Source: Tribonema minus (taxonomy: Eukaryota; Sar; Xanthophyceae; Tribonematales; Tribonemataceae). Taken from it: DNA of 64,000 bases. The DNA is taken from contig JAFCMP010000520.1 of assembly GCA_017506865.1 (NCBI GenBank), positions 434,001 to 498,000 of the forward strand, read 5' to 3'. Under the pieces are notes generated by a model, which searched no databases, was not told the origin of the DNA, and saw nothing but the letters and a program-made list of their open reading frames with translations. The position numbers were made by a program, and so were the translations under genes. This document shows, one piece after another, positions 60,701 to 64,000 of the stretch; position 1 is the stretch's first letter; every line of letters begins with the position of its first letter.

Positions 60701-63461
60701 AGGCAATGACAATGCAAGTGGCGTCTGCATTGAAGTAGAGTTGAGTCACCAGCGTTAACTTCAACTTCATCAGAGGGCTCACCTTGGCCGCCTTCCTGTG
60801 CTTGCAGCAGAGGGCGATGATGATGCAGATGGCGTCCGTCGTGATGTCCGCCACTAGGATGTTGGTGATGCACGTCATGACGGCCAGGATGACCTGTCAG
60901 CGTCACCAGTAGAGCAGGGAGTCAGCAGCGCTCAACATGTTACACGCAGTTGAAGTGCTTGTGAAGTTTGCATGGGAGGTGCGCGTGCACCCCTCGAGTG
61001 ACCGACGTTACTTGTGATCGTGTCACCATCCCATGCTGTAAGTTTGCGCTTGGAGATACACCCGCCTGCCGCTCGCCAGCTACAAGGTGAGGAACCGCGG
61101 CAAGCGTGTCTCAACACGTACTCGCCATCAGATGCAGAGGCGGGCGATTCTTGCACCGCCACTGTCACGCCGTCCGGACGTTGGCGTGCTCGCACTCGGC
61201 GCTGCCCTACCACTCATGCGCAACAGAGCCAGCAACCGGGGTGATCGCGTCTCAAGACGTACTCACCATCAGGTGCAGCGCGGGGCGGTTCTGCTGCTCC
61301 TCACCCTAACCCTAACCCTAACCCTAACCCCAAACCCTAACTCTAACCCTCTCCAGCACTGCCACTGTCACGCTGTTTGGACGTTGCTCGCACTTAGCTC
61401 TGGCCTACCACTCATGCGCAACAGGGCGAGCAACTGGGGCGAGCGCGTCTCAAGCCATACTCACCATCAGCTGCAGAGGGGGGCGGTTCTTCTGCTCCAG
61501 CACCGCCAGCAGCAGCGCGCACAGGTTGACGGCGTACGTGAACCACCACACGGACTCGAAGACGGCGCCGCGGCCGCGCCACTGGTCGCTGGGCTCGCTG
61601 CTGTCGACCGCGCCGCTGCGCTCCGCCTGCGCGCGCGGCACGATGCATGCGGTGAAATTGAAGTTGGCACTAAACACGCGCGGCACGATGCTGTGGTGAA
61701 GTTGATCTTGGGACTAAGCCCCAGAGAAGTTGGCACAAATACTGGCTTTGGTACAATCCGCATGAGCTTGGCGGTGGGGGCGGGTGTTGCTGTGCAAGTC
61801 ACAATGAGGTTTCTGCGTGCGTAGTGAGGTTTGTACATGCGTCGCGAGGTTTTATGCATGCGTAGTGAGCTTTCTACATGCATAGTGGCGTTTCTACATA
61901 CGTAGTGAGAATGTGAACCTGCATCTCCGGCGCCGCCTCGTGCACGGTGTCCACCTCGTGCACCACGCTTTTTCACCCTAGTAAACATTCCGCAGTAATA
62001 TGCTGCGCAAACAATGAAGTTCCACATGTGTGCGTCTGTGCTAGGTAGGCAGGTATCACCTGTATCTCCGCCGCCGCCTCGCGCACAGTGTCCACCGCGT
62101 GAACCACGCTGCTGTACGCGCTGCCGGTATAACTATAAGTATACACTACACTCTGATACGCTGCGAATGCTGTGAAGTTTCTACATGCGCAGTGAGGGAC
62201 CTAAATGTGCACCTGTATCTCCGCCGCCGCCTCGCGCACGGTGTCAACCGCGTGAACCACGCTGCTGTACGCGCTGCCGGTGATGTTGCCCAGGAGGCTG
62301 GCGGCGCGCGTGTGCCCCCCCGCGCGGGAGTGACTGCCGAAGCGGCCGTGCTCAGCACGGTGAGGCCACTCCCTGCTTGCAAATTCAGGGGGTAGGGGGT
62401 AGGGGGGGGGGGGGGAGGGGGAAGACACGCATGGCGAAGAGCTGTGTCAGCAGCTATGCTGCAGGAAAACATCAAGTGAGAGTGGTGTGGCTGAGTATGT
62501 CAGGGCGGTAAGTGCGTGCCTGTGCGGGGGTGACTGCCACATTGGCAGTGCTCTGCGTGTTATGGCCACATGAGGGCATACGCCGAACAGCGGGGCCACG
62601 AGACTGCATACGTCTTCAAGTGCCGTGTCGACTGCAACACGAGCCGCCCAGATGCATTACCGCCAGAAATTTCACGACGTGAGCCACGTCTGCAGCGGCG
62701 TACTTCAAGTTTGCTGAGGAACAGCAACAAGAGCGGCTGCCAATTGAACCTTTGCTGCAATATGCAGCCCTGACCCTAACGCTAACCCTAAGCTGTCACT
62801 TACGTGTGGGGCTTGGCGAGCGGCGAGGGCACCGCGCTGCGTGTACCCCGCACGGGCAGATCGTACTCCAGCACAGTGCTCGGCTGTAGCTGGAAGGACA
62901 CCTGGCGCGCATGCGACTGCAGAGGGGGGGGGGGGGGGGGGGAGGGGACACAACGCATACTCCTATCTTACAACTCTTTCGCGCGTGCATGCGCGATGCA
63001 GCGGCGAGCACTTGCATCACAAACAGCAGGCTCGTCATTGCACACATGCAGTCCATCGTGTACCAGAAAAGTATTGCCCGAGTGTGTTCAGTTTCCACCG
63101 TTTCTTGGTTACAAAAACAGCCCAGATGATCATCAGAACGCTGGGGAGGCCTACCGTGAACGACAGCAGTGCTCAACTAAGCTGAACTTCATTTTTGTAT
63201 ACGGCCAACTGTACCATGCCGATGTCACTCTCGACGGGGGGGCACAAGATCCCACTTCAATTTCATCAAGCGCACACTCAAAAACGTACCTTTCGCACCC
63301 TGGCGGTGGCAAGTGACGGCAGCAGCGCCGCGCGCTGCGGCGTGACCGTCTGCGTGACGGACTGCACGTCGCCGTCACTGCGCGCGAGTGCAGGGAGCCC
63401 AGCGGCGCACACGATCGGCGTCAGGCACGTGAATAGGGCGCACAGGCGCGAGCGGCAGTAT
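45290..63461 (-). CDS. Family-2 processive glycosyltransferase, MdoH/OpgH-like, membrane-bound (5' end uncertain)
   Basis: Twenty minus-strand exons: 63461-63290 (uncertain), 62916-62804, 62333-62213, 61626-61465, 60893-60783, 59976-59890, 58927-58854, 57744-57612, 57177-57124, 56846-56737, 55717-55561, 54229-54150, 53125-52998, 52446-52375, 51707-51623, 50784-50639, 47718-47609, 47295-47134, 46404-46238 and 45779-45290. Without the first exon the protein has 853 residues. Two N-terminal membrane segments precede a catalytic domain in family order: YVVLSGTQD (first-Asp region), YYVRRTRTI plus KYGQ, FLAIMDRDN (the DxD), FWGKGIIR, LISHDIIESS (catalytic Asp432) and LRQNRW (the QxxRW-type motif). 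Some five more membrane helices and an Ala-rich tail follow. Families with this layout polymerise glucose from UDP-glucose at a membrane; the product here is not known. In MdoH the first motif reads SDxxD, here SGTQD. A retroelement-like ORF sits antisense in the 50638-47719 intron. Confidence 0.85.
46137..46245 (-). repeat. Short donor-side echo of glycosyltransferase exon 19
   Basis: AGGCACATCACTCACTTC occurs at 46135 and 46223; only the second joins the coding exon. Confidence 0.6.
46238..46404 (-). CDS. Glycosyltransferase, exon 19 in window (membrane helices)
   Basis: MELLLAAAALVAILAANWGA to TGTPPDE, two helices. Preceded by TGCTGAGCGCTG-like sequence and CTGCTGCAG. Donor GTGAGT, phase 2. 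Confidence 0.82.
47134..47295 (-). CDS. Glycosyltransferase, exon 18 in window
   Basis: IHTIYFGVVDIFYGSARCAR to SFCKYTW, including KVITGNTKWRTFQ, the usual cytoplasmic loop before the last helices. Acceptor CCGGCAG, donor GTGAGT. Confidence 0.82.
47609..47718 (-). CDS. Glycosyltransferase, exon 17 in window (membrane helix)
   Basis: GMYYLAIVVNVQIVLLPFVV to WKEKVMLQ. Acceptor GCGCGCAG, donor GTGAGA. An acceptor-side echo at 47904-47945 lies beside the inserted ORF. Confidence 0.82.
47956..49746 (+). mobile_element. Retroelement-like ORF (596 codons) antisense in a glycosyltransferase intron
   Basis: A single unbroken frame from ATG at 47956 to TAG at 49746. The N-terminal half is Ala/Thr-rich with an acidic run (QEDDDDDWEAYADEICRK). 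The C-terminal half has GAMAWMSVLPAANDRPGAAP, a Cys/His cluster (CPWRCSDVSPTSTHAISC then HIRGHNATH), GYRADTVIDPG, GIVLDTSVRAPT and WAFVPFVQESYGRLG. That order (WL..LP, zinc-like CxxC...H...C, RHN, R-x-D, LDxxV, F.P.VxExxG) resembles the region after the reverse transcriptase in some non-LTR elements, where a PD-(D/E)xK-like nuclease lies. I see no reverse-transcriptase YxDD core here, so this is a fragment or a domesticated tail. Terminal repeats and a target duplication were not seen. Confidence 0.55.
50639..50784 (-). CDS. Glycosyltransferase, exon 16 in window (membrane helices)
   Basis: CHVRAFYAAYFAKMASAVYS to FTFLQSELL. Acceptor CACGCAG, donor GTGAGT, phase 1. The 2920-bp intron after it holds the antisense retroelement-like ORF. 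Confidence 0.8.
51623..51707 (-). CDS. Glycosyltransferase, exon 15 in window (membrane helix)
   Basis: DLGDIIISKYLFPFTFGLLP to LLSRFSF. The donor is probably GTGGGT, which gives the phase 2 end the next exon needs; GTGGCA four bases on breaks phase. Confidence 0.74.
52375..52446 (-). CDS. Glycosyltransferase, exon 14 in window (RW motif)
   Basis: APEIAVYEDFPLTHVEW then HLRQNRW, the (Q/R)xxRW motif that holds the growing chain in processive enzymes. Acceptor TGCCGCAG, donor GTGAGC. Confidence 0.83.
52998..53125 (-). CDS. Glycosyltransferase, exon 13 in window (catalytic Asp)
   Basis: RSTYNQTLLGWDPQTGLTKE to LISHDIIESSVMKTML. The Asp in SHD is the expected catalytic base. Acceptor CGCCCAG, donor GTGAGG, phase 1. 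Donor-side echo at 52820-52895. Confidence 0.85.
53590..53860. repeat. Imperfect GCTGTGGCACGGC repeats in an intron
   Basis: Variants of GCTGTGGCACGGC recur near 53638, 53660 and 53830. A minus frame at 53700-53780 was tested as an exon and does not fit the phase. Confidence 0.5.
54150..54229 (-). CDS. Glycosyltransferase, exon 12 in window
   Basis: VLGNELADWKRVFIPSATFW and GKGIIR, equivalent to the GHNAIIR-type acceptor motif. Donor GTACGT. Acceptor-side echo at 54296-54345. Confidence 0.83.
55276..55470 (-). repeat. Donor-side echoes of glycosyltransferase exon 11, 2 copies
   Basis: 55276-55335 and 55407-55470 repeat the exon end that encodes GESYYTSMGAKF, with point changes. Both keep a GTAC-type donor. 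Confidence 0.82.
55561..55717 (-). CDS. Glycosyltransferase, exon 11 in window
   Basis: MLSPEFFNTANNFFAAYPEL to YYTSMGAKFQ, including LEILQPAIT, matching the conserved ...IQ... strand after the DxD. Donor GTACGC. Two donor-side echoes at 55276-55335 and 55407-55470. Confidence 0.86.
55725..55830. repeat. TTAGGG-like tandem run in an intron
   Basis: Two copies of a GTTACGGTTAGGGTCAGGGT block. The rest of the 55718-56736 intron shows nothing recognisable. Confidence 0.75.
56737..56846 (-). CDS. Glycosyltransferase, exon 10 in window (DxD)
   Basis: DIKSNHPSGLCFDPATDLEF to FEFLAIMDRDN. DRD is the metal and UDP-sugar binding DxD. Acceptor CGTGCAG, donor GTGAGT inside the codon after Asn. Confidence 0.86.
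57124..57177 (-). CDS. Glycosyltransferase, exon 9 in window
   Basis: 18 codons, YLDFIMLLNGYKQPMLYR. Acceptor CTCTGCAG, donor GTGAGT, phase 0. Confidence 0.8.
57612..57744 (-). CDS. Glycosyltransferase, exon 8 in window
   Basis: SGTQDLALAAHEHNAVRAW to YYVRRTRTILFKYGQ. Aligns with the SDxxD and RRR..K-GN segments of MdoH from memory of the family. Two acceptor-side echoes at 57925-57975 and 58085-58150. Confidence 0.85.
57920..58155 (-). repeat. Acceptor-side echoes of glycosyltransferase exon 8, 2 copies
   Basis: 57925-57975 and 58085-58150 repeat the exon start and acceptor (plus reading CTAGCGCCAGGTCCTGCGTG). Confidence 0.78.
58854..58927 (-). CDS. Glycosyltransferase, exon 7 in window
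   Basis: ETLMFMQASWRLNQEYKKAT then YVVL, leading into the first acidic motif. Acceptor GCACTGCAG, donor GTGGGC, ends in phase 2. Confidence 0.82.
59207..59725. repeat. Duplicated intron block, about 380 bp apart
   Basis: 59212-59395 and 59590-59722 share GACAGGCACA, CAAGCTCAAGTGC, GTACGCGCTT and TGACGGATGACGTG-type segments in the same order. No exon in either. Confidence 0.65.
59890..59976 (-). CDS. Glycosyltransferase, exon 6 in window
   Basis: ITCEPMTPGSANKFLVVYCL plus KSTKPADVQ, the first strand of the GT-A fold. TGCTGAGCGCTGCTGCAG precedes the exon. Donor GTACGT. Confidence 0.84.
60275..60745 (-). repeat. Donor-side echoes of glycosyltransferase exon 5, 3-4 copies
   Basis: Copies near 60670-60735, 60540-60605 and 60420-60480, with a faint one near 60285. 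Plus reading CTTCCTGTGCTTGCAGCAGA or variants. Confidence 0.75.
60783..60893 (-). CDS. Glycosyltransferase, exon 5 in window (membrane segment)
   Basis: VILAVMTCITNILVADITTD to CCKHRKAAK, second membrane span. Acceptor GCTGACAG, donor GTGAGC. At least three donor-side echoes follow. Confidence 0.82.
61100..61360 (-). repeat. Donor-side echoes of glycosyltransferase exon 4 plus (CCCTAA)n
   Basis: Copies at about 61105-61155 and 61245-61300 (plus reading TACTCACCATCAGGTGCAG). CCCTAA repeats at 61303-61345. Confidence 0.75.
61465..61626 (-). CDS. Glycosyltransferase, exon 4 in window (membrane segment)
   Basis: AERSGAVDSSEPSDQWRGRG, then FESVWWFTYAVNLCALLLAV, a membrane span. Acceptor GCGCGCAG, donor GTGAGT. 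Donor-side echoes at 61245-61300 and 61105-61155. Confidence 0.82.
61915..62135 (-). repeat. Donor-side echoes of glycosyltransferase exon 3, 2 copies
   Basis: 62058-62133 and 61917-61977 repeat the exon end (plus reading CACCTGTATCTCCGCCGCCG). The first is almost unchanged for 70 bp. Confidence 0.82.
62213..62333 (-). CDS. Glycosyltransferase, exon 3 in window
   Basis: THSRAGGHTRAASLLGNI to VDTVREAAAEIQ. Acceptor TCGGCAG, donor GTGCAC. Two donor-side echoes at 62055-62133 and 61915-61977. Confidence 0.77.
62804..62916 (-). CDS. Glycosyltransferase, exon 2 in window
   Basis: SHARQVSFQLQPSTVLEYDL to PSPLAKPH. Acceptor TCTGCAG after a long C-run (62924-62941 as G on plus), donor GTAAGT, phases 0 to 2. 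Confidence 0.74.
63290..63461 (-). CDS. Glycosyltransferase, first exon in window (5' boundary uncertain)
   Basis: Frame CRSRLCALFTCLTPIVCAAG to LPSLATARVRK, donor GTACGT, phase 0. It has no ATG and an in-frame stop lies upstream, so an acceptor such as CCCAAAG at 63462 is assumed and the true start is elsewhere. Confidence 0.45.
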
Positions 63462-64000
63462 CTTTGGGTCGCAATGAAGGTAGAGTGTAGGGTTCAGGAG
63501 CAAGCACTTTAATTTTCAAAGTGAGCGCTAGGGTTAGGGTCGGAATCAGTGTAAGGGGTAGAGCGACGCCGCGGCCAAACTCGGGCGTTAGGGCACTACC
63601 GTCAGGCCCAGCGCAGTAGTGCCAGCTCTATGGCACATTATAAATGACCTCCTGAACTGCCGTGCAGTGCCCGCTGCAGATGCGCGCGGGGCAGCGTGCT
63701 GAGCGCTGATGATTGCCGTCTGGCAGGCGCTGCGAGGCTGCAGAACGGCACTGGACAGCTCTACTTGCATGCCCCCCATCAGTGGTTCAACATGACACCG
63801 TGCCATGCCCTTCGCCTGTCACCAGCTGATGAAATTCAATATGCATAACCTAATGTGCATACTTCGAAGTATATGACAGCTGCCGCAGGCGCTTCGACAC
63901 TCATGAACATATGAACTTGTCGAGGTGCTTGTATCCTTGCAGTCGCTACCTACACACCCTTGTGCTGCCTGGCTGGGGTGCATCCCTGCTAACCGGCAAG
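63462..64000. other. Right-edge region, no supported exon
   Basis: May hold the glycosyltransferase 5' exon or promoter. A TTAGGG-like run is at about 63529-63540 and a TGCTGAGCGCTGATG motif near 63696. A 72-codon minus frame at 63588-63806 is unconvincing. Confidence 0.4.

Noticed and set aside
61087-61824. 245-codon plus-strand ORF
   Set aside because: It spans echoes and (CCCTAA)n, which reads LTLTLT, and is antisense to exon 4 of the glycosyltransferase.

Overview
This window looks like nuclear DNA from a GC-rich unicellular eukaryote, most likely an alga with TTAGGG-type telomeres. A haptophyte or stramenopile would fit, but that is inference and the species is not identified. The reasons are genes broken into many short exons with GT..AG introns, exon phases that agree at every internal junction I modelled, alanine/glycine-rich insertions, and (CCCTAA)n stretches inside introns. 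There are no bacterial-style operons, ribosome binding sites or tRNAs.

Layout. (1) 1-25114, minus strand: the first 18 exons of a very long alanine-rich, coiled-coil-like protein I do not recognise. It has at least 1575 residues and runs off the left edge. (2) 25115-25939: a shared upstream region between divergent genes. (3) 25940-36676, plus strand: a 14-exon hybrid histidine kinase with a multi-pass membrane domain, PAS-like domain, H-box, ATPase and receiver. (4) 38364-43356, plus strand: a 3-exon ankyrin-repeat protein of about 1421 residues. (5) 45290 to about 63461, minus strand: a family-2 glycosyltransferase resembling bacterial MdoH/OpgH glucan synthases, with 20 exons modelled. A 596-codon ORF resembling the 3' end of a retroelement (47956-49746) lies antisense inside one of its introns.

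The most unusual signal is in the introns of the two minus-strand genes and the kinase. Next to many exons there are one to six degraded copies of the exon's own end, each carrying the exon edge plus the adjoining splice site. I call these 'exon echoes'. They lie about 75-260 bp apart. Echoes on the acceptor side copy the 3' end of the intron plus the start of the exon. Echoes on the donor side copy the end of the exon plus the start of the intron. Mixed among them are three recurrent motifs: TTGAAGT (often just after donors), TGCTGAGCGCTG (often just before acceptors) and TTAGGG-like runs. The pattern suggests introns that grow by repeated tandem duplication across splice junctions. The ankyrin gene shows no echoes.

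The genes share no obvious pathway. The kinase is a membrane-linked phosphorelay sensor, the glycosyltransferase probably makes or exports a glucan at a membrane, and the ankyrin protein is a likely binding scaffold. All exon boundaries were read by eye from phase and splice sites, without transcripts.
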